DNA of 64,000 bases, from positions 1-64,000 of the forward strand of contig CATLGV010000016.1 of NCBI GenBank assembly GCA_949948735.1. Direction: 5' to 3'. Under the pieces are notes generated by a model, which worked only from the letters and a program-made list of their open reading frames with translations, was not told where the DNA came from and searched no databases. Below, in pieces: positions 18,404 through 25,605 of this stretch. The DNA comes from an uncultured Lachnospiraceae bacterium. Lineage in GTDB: Bacteria; Bacillota; Clostridia; Lachnospirales; Lachnospiraceae. The first letter of the stretch is position 1; each line of letters opens with the position of its first letter. Position numbers and translations under genes: made by a program.

Positions 18404-19828
18404 ATGGAAAATGTCAGACGAAAGAATAAGATGATAGAGACGTACAGCGTTCTGCTGATAGACCTCGTCAGCCTGGCTGCGGCTTATGCATTGTCCTTGT
18501 ATATCCGCTTCCGCGTGATACACTATGAGGATTATCCCAGGCAGTTCCATCTGACGGTGGGGGCTTATCTTGTCGTGCTCTGCCTGCTGTACAGCCTGTT
18601 TCTGGACGCCAATCAGAACTTTTTTTACCGGGGCTGGTATCAGGAATTTTACTATACCGTGCGCTACAGCTTTATCCTGATTGTCGGCCTGGTGCTGGTG
18701 CTGTATCTGACCCAGCAGTCCTATGCCTTTTCGCGGCTGATTTACGGGATATTTGCGGTGCTGAATATTTTGTTCACTTATGTGGTTCACATGCTGTTCA
18801 AAAAGGTGATGTGGCGGTATTACCGGACAAGCAGCAACAGCGAGAAGCTTTTGGTGGTCACGCAGAGCGATATTGCGGGAGAGGTGGTCCGGAATCTGCT
18901 GAAGGGAAAGGAATGGTATTATGATATTACCGCGGCGGCAGTCTATGACATGGAAGAAAACGGAAAGGAGATAGAGGGCGTGCCGGTCGTGGCCTCAAAG
19001 GCGGATTTGTACGACGTGGTGGTACAGATGACGGTGGATGAGGTATTCATATGCCTGCCGGGAACGCCGGTTGCGGAAATCAGAAGCATGGTGGAGCGGT
19101 TTGAGGAAATGGGGCTGGTCTGCCACTATAATGTGGATCTGTTCAGCAGAGTCAACCCCAATACATATGTGCAGAAAATGGCGGGATACAGTGTGATTTC
19201 GTTTGCTCTGCGCACGATGGATTCGAGGCGGCTGCTGATTAAGCGCGCGATGGATATTCTGGGCGCGCTGGTGGGGCTTGCGCTCACGGCCGTGATGACG
19301 CCCTTTGTGGCGCTGGCCATTAAGCTGGACTCCCCGGGGCCCGTTTTCTTTTCTCAGGTTCGTATCGGAAAGAACGGGAGGCGGTTCAAAATATGGAAAT
19401 TCCGTTCCATGTATATCGATGCGGAAGCGCGCAAAAAGGAGCTTGAGGCACAGAACGAGATACAGGGCCTGATGTTTAAGATGCAGGATGACCCGCGCAT
19501 TACACGGGTGGGACGGTTTCTCCGCAAGACAAGCATTGATGAGACGCCGCAGTTTTTTAATATTCTGATGGGACATATGAGCCTGGTGGGGACACGCCCG
19601 CCGACAGAGGATGAATTTGAGCGGTATAACGGCTATTACAGGCGGCGGATGAGTATCACGCCCGGGCTTACGGGCATGTGGCAGGTGAGCGGCAGAAGCG
19701 ACATCCAGGACTTTGAAGAGATTGTCCGGCTGGATTTGGAATATATCGACAACTGGTCGCTGGGACTGGATTTTAAAATTCTTTTTATGACGGTCTTTGC
19801 AGTCCTTGGGCGCAAAGGGTCGAAGTAG
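18404..19828 (+). CDS. Polyprenyl-phosphate glycosyl-1-phosphate transferase (initiating enzyme)
   Basis: 474 aa. The N-terminus has four or five membrane helices (residues 10-130) and a CoA-binding-like Rossmann region ([11 protein letters not shown], 145-250). The C-terminal 220 residues are the bacterial sugar transferase domain: [13 protein letters not shown], the [14 protein letters not shown] block, [37 protein letters not shown] and [12 protein letters not shown]. Such enzymes transfer sugar-1-phosphate from UDP-sugar to undecaprenyl phosphate and start chain assembly. A WecG/TagA enzyme, which normally adds the second sugar, follows. A second enzyme of this type lies at 52313, so two chains may be started. 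The sugar is unknown. Confidence 0.88.
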   Translation: MENVRRKNKMIETYSVLLIDLVSLAAAYALSLYIRFRVIHYEDYPRQFHLTVGAYLVVLCLLYSLFLDANQNFFYRGWYQEFYYTVRYSFILIVGLVLVLYLTQQSYAFSRLIYGIFAVLNILFTYVVHMLFKKVMWRYYRTSSNSEKLLVVTQSDIAGEVVRNLLKGKEWYYDITAAAVYDMEENGKEIEGVPVVASKADLYDVVVQMTVDEVFICLPGTPVAEIRSMVERFEEMGLVCHYNVDLFSRVNPNTYVQKMAGYSVISFALRTMDSRRLLIKRAMDILGALVGLALTAVMTPFVALAIKLDSPGPVFFSQVRIGKNGRRFKIWKFRSMYIDAEARKKELEAQNEIQGLMFKMQDDPRITRVGRFLRKTSIDETPQFFNILMGHMSLVGTRPPTEDEFERYNGYYRRRMSITPGLTGMWQVSGRSDIQDFEEIVRLDLEYIDNWSLGLDFKILFMTVFAVLGRKGSK

Positions 19829-19842
19829 ACGCATGCCAAAAC

Positions 19843-19872
19843 TTGACGGTTCTGATGAAATGGTGCTATAAT
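19843..19872 (+). promoter_or_regulatory. Near-consensus sigma-A promoter before the WecG/TagA gene
   Basis: TTGACG (19843-19848), 18 bp spacer and TATAAT (19867-19872) begin 14 bp after the preceding stop. This gives the wecG-like gene and what follows an independent start of transcription inside a long co-directional run. Confidence 0.7.
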
Positions 19873-19914
19873 CGTAGCAGTCTGGGCGGCGGCCCGGACA
19901 GGAGAGAGGGCAGG

Positions 19915-20679
19915 ATGAAAGAGCTGCAGTATTGTGAGATCTTAAAGACAAGAATCAACGTCACGAATATGAAGGATACGCTGTCTTATCTCTGTACGCA
20001 TCTGGATGGACTGCGCGGCAGATATATCTGTGTTTCCAATGTTCACACGACGATTATGTCTTATGAGGACGAGCGGTACCGGGCGATACAAAACGGCGCG
20101 GCAATGGCGCTGCCCGACGGCGCGCCGCTGTCACTGTACAGCAGAAGGCAGGGGTTTGCGGATGCACAGCGGGTTACGGGGCCGGATTTGATGCTGGAGC
20201 TGCTTGCGCGCGGATACAGGCACTTCTTTTACGGCTCTACACAGGAGACACTGGCAGGCATGCAGGCGGTTCTGGAGAAGGATTATCCTGCTGCGGAAAT
20301 CGCGGGAATGTATTCACCGCCGTTTCGACCGCTTACAGCGGAGGAAGAGACCATAGTAATAAAGAAAATAAACGATTCGCGGCCGGATTTTATCTGGGTC
20401 GGACTTGGCGCACCCAAGCAGGAGGAGTGGATGCATGCGCATCAGGGCAGCGTGAACGGCGTTATGCTCGGCGTAGGCGCAGGCTTTGACTATCTTGCGG
20501 GCAATATCCGGCGCGCGCCGGAATGGATGCAGCGGCTGTCTCTGGAATGGTTCTACCGGCTGATGCAGGATCCGCGGCGTTTGTGGAGGAGATACGTAAC
20601 GACAAATATCAAATTTTTGAAATATATCTATAAGGAAAAGCAGTCTCTAAAAGCGAAAAAGAAAAGCAATGGAAAATAA
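19915..20679 (+). CDS. WecG/TagA/CpsF family glycosyltransferase (GT26)
   Basis: 254 aa. ATG 19915 follows GAGAGGGCAGG; the frame extends upstream through the promoter, so that start is rejected. Family blocks are visible: YICVSNVHTTIM near residue 40, ALPDGAPL, RVTGPDLMLELL, HFFYGSTQETL, DFIWVGLGAPKQEEWM and GVGAGFDYLAG before RRAPEWMQRLSLEWFYRLMQDPRR. Enzymes of this family add ManNAc, ManNAcA or another sugar as the second residue on an undecaprenyl-diphosphate sugar, as in teichoic acid linkage units. The basic C-terminus likely holds it at the membrane. It overlaps the next gene by 11 bp, so the deacetylase and this enzyme are probably made together. Confidence 0.88.
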   Translation: MKELQYCEILKTRINVTNMKDTLSYLCTHLDGLRGRYICVSNVHTTIMSYEDERYRAIQNGAAMALPDGAPLSLYSRRQGFADAQRVTGPDLMLELLARGYRHFFYGSTQETLAGMQAVLEKDYPAAEIAGMYSPPFRPLTAEEETIVIKKINDSRPDFIWVGLGAPKQEEWMHAHQGSVNGVMLGVGAGFDYLAGNIRRAPEWMQRLSLEWFYRLMQDPRRLWRRYVTTNIKFLKYIYKEKQSLKAKKKSNGK

Positions 20680-21568
20680 AGTGTGGTATCATGCAGATGA
20701 CTATGGTGTCACCGCGGAACAGTCAAAAAGAATACTGGCGTGTTACAGGGAGGGCATGTTGAACAGCATCAGTGTGCTCCCTAATTCCGATGCGCTGGGG
20801 GAGGCGCTGCAGATATTGGATGAGGCGGATCCCGAAGCGCAGCTTCGCCGGGTGCTTCATTTAAATTTTGTTGAGGGAAGGCCGCTGGCAGGGGCGGATC
20901 AGGTGCCGCTGCTGGTGGATAAAGAGGGGTATTTTGACAAGTCCTTTATACATTATTTTGTACAGAACGGTTTGAAGCGCGGCAGTGCGCGCCGGCGGCT
21001 GGCGCAGCAGCTGAAGCTGGAAATCGCGGCGCAGCTGCGGGCGGTCACGGTATGTCATCCGTACCACATTACGGCGGTGGATTCCCACCAGCATTATCAT
21101 ATGATACCGATCATTATGGACTGCCTGATGGAGGTGCTGGCGCAGGAGGAGTTTGCCGGGTGCGGCATCCGGCAGATACGGATACCGGTGGATCCGCTTT
21201 CGCCGATTTTGCGCAGCCCCGGGCTGCGAAGGAGGATACCCGCGGTGAACTGGATGAAATGGTGCATTTTAAAGCGGTATGCGGGCAGGAGCAGGCGCCG
21301 GATAAGCGCCGCGGGCATGGAAAGCCCGGTGTTTTTCGGTATATTTTTTACCTGCGGGATGAAATGGGAGATTGTCAGGCCGCTGCTTCCGTTGTATCGG
21401 GACTATGCCAATGGACGAAGCGCGCAGCTCGAGCTGATGTTCCATCCGGGGAATCTGACTGCGGCATATGAGCTTTTAGACGCGCGCAAAAAAGAGCTGG
21501 AAGAATTTTACATGTCGGACAACCGCTATTTGGAGGCGCAGTGCTTAAAGCTTTTAAGAAAGGGCTGA
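20669..21568 (+). CDS. ChbG/HpnK (YdjC-like) carbohydrate deacetylase
   Basis: 299 aa, overlapping the WecG/TagA gene by 11 bp. Metal-site motifs of the YdjC family are present: HADDYGVT near residue 8 (Asp pair), LHLNFVEGRP near 65, DSHQHYHMIP near 140 and ELMFHPGN near 265. Family members remove acetyl groups from N-acetylated sugars, for instance chitooligosaccharides or hopanoid-linked GlcNAc. Placed right behind a second-sugar transferase, this one may deacetylate a lipid-linked amino sugar of the growing glycan. It has no signal peptide, so it would act in the cytoplasm. The residues are consistent with activity; the substrate is inference. Confidence 0.85.
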   Translation: MENKVWYHADDYGVTAEQSKRILACYREGMLNSISVLPNSDALGEALQILDEADPEAQLRRVLHLNFVEGRPLAGADQVPLLVDKEGYFDKSFIHYFVQNGLKRGSARRRLAQQLKLEIAAQLRAVTVCHPYHITAVDSHQHYHMIPIIMDCLMEVLAQEEFAGCGIRQIRIPVDPLSPILRSPGLRRRIPAVNWMKWCILKRYAGRSRRRISAAGMESPVFFGIFFTCGMKWEIVRPLLPLYRDYANGRSAQLELMFHPGNLTAAYELLDARKKELEEFYMSDNRYLEAQCLKLLRKG

Positions 21569-21579
21569 TGGAGGAGTTT

Positions 21580-22704
21580 ATGAAAAGAAAAAAGATTGTA
21601 CTGCTTTGTGCGGCAATGCTTACGGTTCTGTGCACTGCCTGCGGAAAAGACCGGGATACGGACGATGCGATTATCCGGGAGACGGATTTTGCGGATATAA
21701 GCGTTTCTGCCGGGAACGTGACGGAGACCATGCAGACGCCGGAGCAGCCGGAGCCGTCCGCCTCGACAGAGGAACCGGCGTCATCCGAGCCGGAATCGCC
21801 TGCGGAGAGCGCGCAGACACAGCCTGCTGAGACGGAAACAGAAACAGAGACGGAAACAGAAACCGAGGTGAAGGTCGACGAGCTGACGGAAGGGGAAAAA
21901 GAGGCGAGAAGAGAACAGCAGAGAAATTTTGACGAAGCAAGGCAGACGCTTTATCAGATGGCAAATTCGAAGGATAAGACAATGCGGATTAATCAGATGG
22001 ACAAGCAGATTTTGGCGAACAATTCCTATGATTTTTCGGAGAAGCAGATTGTGTTTATCGGAGACAGCATTACGGAAGGCATTACGTCCGCTGTGGATCA
22101 GAACGGCAATTTCGTCAGCTATGTTACATATGTCAACTCCTATCTGCATTTTGGGCGGCTGCTCAATCACGGCGTGGGCGGACGGATGTTTTCCGATTAC
22201 GGCGGAAACGAGCTGTCGATCTCAATGAATTTCGACAATGTGATCAATATGGATGCGGACGTCGTTGTGGTGTTCGCGGGGGTCAATGATTACCTGACCA
22301 CGCCGGCAAACAAGCGCTTTGGCAGTGTGGACAATACGCTGAGCACATCCGGTTATTGCGGCGCGGTGCGCCATTTTATGAATCAGCTTCGGGATAACTG
22401 CGGGGACAAGGAAATCTTCTTTGTGACAATGTACAATGTATCAAAAACGGCAGAATGCACATACTCGGATTATAATGGCCAGCCGACCTTAGGCGATTAT
22501 ATGGAGGCGGAGCGTCAGCTCGCCAGTGAATACGGATTTCATGTGATAGAGCTTTACGATATCGGATTTATGGACTGCTCGACGAAGGACGCGTCGGATT
22601 ACTACCTGCGCGACGGGCTTCACCCCAAGGACAACGGGAATATTGCGCTGGGGGAGCATATCGCGGCGGAGCTGTCGTTATACTTTAGCCAAAAGGCGGA
22701 ATAA
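21580..22704 (+). CDS. SGNH/GDSL-type hydrolase lipoprotein
   Basis: 374 aa from ATG 21580 after GAGGAG. The N-terminus is a lipoprotein signal with lipobox TVLCTAC (cysteine near 20). A low-complexity linker with a run of E-T repeats (residues about 85-102) spaces the enzyme from the membrane. The SGNH domain starts near 160: FIGDSITEG (nucleophile Ser), a Gly block (GVGGRMFSDYGG), FAGVNDYL (Asn) and DGLHPKDNGN (Asp and His). This domain acts as an esterase or acetyl transferase/hydrolase. Beside glycan genes it may remove or transfer O-acetyl groups on surface polysaccharide or peptidoglycan. The substrate is not evident. Confidence 0.85.
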   Translation: MKRKKIVLLCAAMLTVLCTACGKDRDTDDAIIRETDFADISVSAGNVTETMQTPEQPEPSASTEEPASSEPESPAESAQTQPAETETETETETETEVKVDELTEGEKEARREQQRNFDEARQTLYQMANSKDKTMRINQMDKQILANNSYDFSEKQIVFIGDSITEGITSAVDQNGNFVSYVTYVNSYLHFGRLLNHGVGGRMFSDYGGNELSISMNFDNVINMDADVVVVFAGVNDYLTTPANKRFGSVDNTLSTSGYCGAVRHFMNQLRDNCGDKEIFFVTMYNVSKTAECTYSDYNGQPTLGDYMEAERQLASEYGFHVIELYDIGFMDCSTKDASDYYLRDGLHPKDNGNIALGEHIAAELSLYFSQKAE

Positions 22705-22756
22705 TGCACGAAGAGAGCCAAGCGGCTGGCGGGATAAATGAGGAGAAGTACATCGC

Positions 22757-23821
22757 GTGGGAATTTTGAACTGGGGCATACTGGCATTTCTGGTACTGCC
22801 GGCGCCCTTTCTATTGGGACTGATACCGGTAAAATATATGAATAGCTTGCAAAGGACACCCGCAATGGCGTATGCCTGTGGGTGGTTTGTGAGCTTTTTT
22901 GTGTTTGAGCTGACGGCGGTTCCGTTTATTCTGCTTGAGAAGAGCTTCTCCGTGCTTGTCGCAGTCTACACCGGCCTGCTGGGTGGCTTATTGCTGTACT
23001 CCATATGGAGCGGCAGAAGGGTTCTTGCGGAGTTTGCCGGAAGAATAAAAAATATCCGGCGTATGCCGTTTTATGTGATATTGGGATGGCTTGTGGTGTT
23101 TTTGCTGATTGTCGGGCAGATGCTTTACGCGGTGCTGTACGAATATTATGACGGGGACGACGCCTATTATATAGCGACGGCGGTGTTGACAGATACCTTT
23201 GACACGATGTATCTGCGCGACGCGTATACCGGATATATATACGGGCTCGATGTGCGGCATGCCTTTTCACCGACCCCGATTTATCAGGCATGGCTGTCAC
23301 GGCTGAGCGGCATAGCGCCGGCAGCGGTGGCGCATACGGCGCTGGCGGCGGTGTGGCTGCTGCTTATGTACTGCATATATGCGCAAATCGGCAACCGGCT
23401 GTTTCCGTTTTCGAAAAGCCCGCAGCGGGACAAAAGCCGTTACAGGCCGGTGTTTATGCTGCTGATTTGCCTGTGGTTTGCATTCGGCAATATATCGCTT
23501 TACACGGCCGAAACCTTTGCGATGACAAGGACCTGGCAGGGAAAGGGGCTGATGGCGGGCACGGTGCTGCCGGCGCTGTTTCTGTGTCTTTTCTATCTGG
23601 CGGGGGACAGGATTCACAGGGGGACGTGGATGCTGTTTGTCTGTGTGGTGGTTTCTGCGGTATTTGCCACCAGCATATCCTTTATGCTGGTGCCGACCGT
23701 TGTCGGCGTGGCCGCGGTGCTGATTGCCATTCAGAAGAAGCGGCTTAGGACGTCGCTTTATATGTGCCTGTGCTGCGTCCCGTGCCTTTTGCTCGGCGGC
23801 TGCTATCTGCTGATGCGGTAA
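22757..23821 (+). CDS. DUF6077-like membrane protein
   Basis: 354 aa from GTG 22757, nine bases after GAGGAGAAG. About nine hydrophobic segments fill most of the length. A central outside loop has YYDGDDAYYIATAVLTDTFDTM then DVRHAFSPTPIYQAWLSRLS, an acidic cluster plus substrate-like loop typical of DUF6077 and GT-C-like proteins. It ends abruptly after a hydrophobic segment (YMCLCCVPCLLLGGCYLLMR), and the next gene, starting 20 bp later, looks like the second half of the same kind of membrane protein. The two may be subunits, or one ancestral gene split in two. Confidence 0.6.
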   Translation: MGILNWGILAFLVLPAPFLLGLIPVKYMNSLQRTPAMAYACGWFVSFFVFELTAVPFILLEKSFSVLVAVYTGLLGGLLLYSIWSGRRVLAEFAGRIKNIRRMPFYVILGWLVVFLLIVGQMLYAVLYEYYDGDDAYYIATAVLTDTFDTMYLRDAYTGYIYGLDVRHAFSPTPIYQAWLSRLSGIAPAAVAHTALAAVWLLLMYCIYAQIGNRLFPFSKSPQRDKSRYRPVFMLLICLWFAFGNISLYTAETFAMTRTWQGKGLMAGTVLPALFLCLFYLAGDRIHRGTWMLFVCVVVSAVFATSISFMLVPTVVGVAAVLIAIQKKRLRTSLYMCLCCVPCLLLGGCYLLMR

Positions 23822-23840
23822 TGGAGGGGCTGGCGAAACG

Positions 23841-24656
23841 ATGAAAAAAATGATTGAAACGGTCTTTGAAGACATTCTTGCATATAATAATCATAGCTTT
23901 TTGATATTGCTTTTTCTGGCGGCGCTTCTGTTTCTGTGGAGAACGGAAAAGGACAAGCGTCTCCGGACCGTGCTGGTCTACGCGGTGGTGGTGATTCTTG
24001 CAGTGTTTCTCTGCCCGCTCTATGTATGGGTGGGGACAAAGATAGACGCCGATATTTATTACAGGGTGCTGTGGTCTTTTCCGATCGGCGTGCTGGTATG
24101 CGGCGGCGCGGTAAAGCTGATGATACGTTTTCGTTCCGCGGCGGCCAAGGTGCTGGTGTTTTTGCTTGCGGCGCTTGCAATCTGCATAAACGGCGATTTG
24201 GTCTACACAAAGACGCTGCATTTCAGGGCGTCGAACGCATACCATATCCCGCAACAGGTAATAGAAGTCGTGGAGGCGCTCAGGCTGGAAAAATACAAGC
24301 CGATAGCGGTGCTCCCGGCGGAGCTGCTGCCGTTTTTCCGGCAGTATTCGGCCGATATTTTTACGCCGTACGGCAGAAATATTCTGGAGACGCAATGGGG
24401 CTTCTCAAACGCGCTGTATGATGCGATGGAAGGGGACGTTTACGACGCCGCCGAGGTGGCCCGCTGTGCGCGGGAGGAGCACTGCGCTTATGTTGTGCTC
24501 TCGTGTGCGAAACGAATCGAGGGAAGCATGGAGGAGCAAAATTATTTCCTTTTGGATTTTGTGCAGGGGTATTATGTCTACATGGATTATAATTACTATT
24601 GGGTTATGAAGGAACAGGATCTGCTGGACGCGGATGTGATCGCGGTCGGCGGATGA
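23841..24656 (+). CDS. Membrane protein, possible C-terminal partner of the DUF6077-like protein
   Basis: 271 aa. Hydrophobic helices lie at about residues 20-35, 42-63, 75-92 and 103-120, followed by a soluble domain of about 150 residues with many tyrosines near the end. A membrane part followed by a soluble tail is how full-length DUF6077 and related GT-C proteins end, so this gene and the one before may be two halves of one ancestral gene. No in-frame continuation exists: an in-frame stop and a 19 bp gap with GGAGGGG separate them and this gene has its own start. I recognise no catalytic motif. Confidence 0.55.
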   Translation: MKKMIETVFEDILAYNNHSFLILLFLAALLFLWRTEKDKRLRTVLVYAVVVILAVFLCPLYVWVGTKIDADIYYRVLWSFPIGVLVCGGAVKLMIRFRSAAAKVLVFLLAALAICINGDLVYTKTLHFRASNAYHIPQQVIEVVEALRLEKYKPIAVLPAELLPFFRQYSADIFTPYGRNILETQWGFSNALYDAMEGDVYDAAEVARCAREEHCAYVVLSCAKRIEGSMEEQNYFLLDFVQGYYVYMDYNYYWVMKEQDLLDADVIAVGG

Positions 24657-24677
24657 CGAGGAGGGAGGTGGCGCGGC

Positions 24678-25037
24678 ATGTTGAAAAAGCTGAAAAACAT
24701 CCTGTTGCTTCAGGGTGTTGTCGTCGTTTATACAATCTCAGGGGTTATGTCAAAGAACGCCTCTGCGAGCAAGGGCGATTCGGTAAGATTTCTTTTCTTT
24801 TTTGGCATGGAATTTGTGATTCTGGGAATTTATGCGCTGCTGTGGCAGCAGATAATAAAACGGTTCGAGCTTTCCGTCGCGTACGCGAACCGCTCCATGT
24901 CTGTTTTATGGTCCATGGTCTGGGCGGTGGTGCTATTCCATGACAGCATAACGCTGCACAATATAATAGGCGTTCTGCTGGTGACAGCAGGGACCATTAT
25001 CATAAATACGGATACGAAGGAGGCCCCGGATGATTAA
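24678..25037 (+). CDS. Small multidrug-resistance/EamA-type membrane protein, subunit 1
   Basis: 119 aa with about four hydrophobic helices, GAGGGAGGTGG before the ATG. The end reads ITLHNIIGVLLVTAGTIIINTD, the typical closing helix of EamA/SMR proteins (xxIGxxLIxxGxxxL). It overlaps the next gene, another protein of the same size, by 8 bp. Pairs of such four-helix proteins form heterodimers, like ArnE/ArnF, which flip undecaprenyl-linked sugars. In a glycan locus that is the most likely job. An unusual internal feature is the charged AYANRSMSVLWSM region, where the third helix begins. Confidence 0.65.
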   Translation: MLKKLKNILLLQGVVVVYTISGVMSKNASASKGDSVRFLFFFGMEFVILGIYALLWQQIIKRFELSVAYANRSMSVLWSMVWAVVLFHDSITLHNIIGVLLVTAGTIIINTDTKEAPDD

Positions 25038-25368
25038 TCGTTTTATTGCGTGTATGCTGCTGTCGGTGGCGATCGCCTCCGTGTCCCAGGTTCTTCTGAA
25101 AAAAAGCGCGCTGCGCCGGTATTCCTCCGTACTGCGGGAATATCTGAATCCCTGGGTTCTCGGCGGATACGGCCTTCTGTTTTTGTCCATGCTCCTGACA
25201 GTGTATGCCTACAGCGGTATGGATTACAAAAACGGCCCGGTTATCGAGGCATCGGGAAACGTACTGGTATTGCTTTTGAGCTTCCTGTTCTTCCGGGAGC
25301 GAATCAGCGTAAGGAAGCTGCTGGGCATCGCCTTTATCATGGCGGGGATGCTGGTATTTTATGCATAG
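25030..25368 (+). CDS. Small multidrug-resistance/EamA-type membrane protein, subunit 2
   Basis: 112 aa, four hydrophobic helices, overlapping its partner by 8 bp. Family features are the first-helix serine-rich stretch IASVSQVLLKKSAL, a middle helix with YAYSGMDYKNGPVIEASGNV and the closing RKLLGIAFIMAGMLVFYA. This resembles subunits of lipid-linked sugar flippases (ArnF-like) more than drug pumps, given the context. The last 30 bases of the gene are duplicated immediately downstream (see the repeat at 25344-25413). Confidence 0.7.
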   Translation: MINRFIACMLLSVAIASVSQVLLKKSALRRYSSVLREYLNPWVLGGYGLLFLSMLLTVYAYSGMDYKNGPVIEASGNVLVLLLSFLFFRERISVRKLLGIAFIMAGMLVFYA

Positions 25369-25413
25369 CGTTCCAGTCAGTGGGAATGCTGGTATTTTAT
25401 GCGCGGCGTTCCA
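25344..25413 (+). repeat. Imperfect tandem duplication of a gene 3' end
   Basis: About 32 bases at 25344-25375 (gene end plus flank) recur at 25382-25413 with four mismatches. One mismatch turns the stop region ATAG into GCGG, so the second copy has no stop at that point. The repeat period is 38 bp. Confidence 0.8.
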
Positions 25414-25435
25414 TATATTGCATAGCCCCCCGGGG

Positions 25436-25464
25436 TTGAGATAATGTATAAAGTCTGATATATT
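25436..25464 (+). promoter_or_regulatory. Promoter of the large GH25 gene
   Basis: TTGAGA (25436-25441), 17 bp spacer, TATATT (25459-25464). The start point would fall near 25471, the first base of the stem-loop described next, so the RNA would begin with that structure. Confidence 0.6.
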
Positions 25465-25470
25465 GATACT

Positions 25471-25545
25471 GACGAGCCGCGCAGCTGTGGAGCGGCCGGC
25501 TCAGGCGGGATGGGGCGAAGCAGAAAAGAGCCTGCCCGGCTCGTC
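25471..25545 (+). promoter_or_regulatory. Long 5' leader stem-loop
   Basis: GACGAGCCG (25471-25479) is an exact inverted repeat of CGGCTCGTC (25537-25545). Inside, GCCGGCTCAGGC and GCCTGCCCGGC can extend the stem with a few mismatches. No T-run follows, so it does not look like a terminator. It may stabilise the mRNA or regulate the GH25 gene starting 60 bp later. Confidence 0.5.
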
Positions 25546-25605
25546 AGGGAAGTTATAGTACAATATCACATGGAAAGGGAGGAAGTCTGAAGGACACAAA
25601 ATCAC

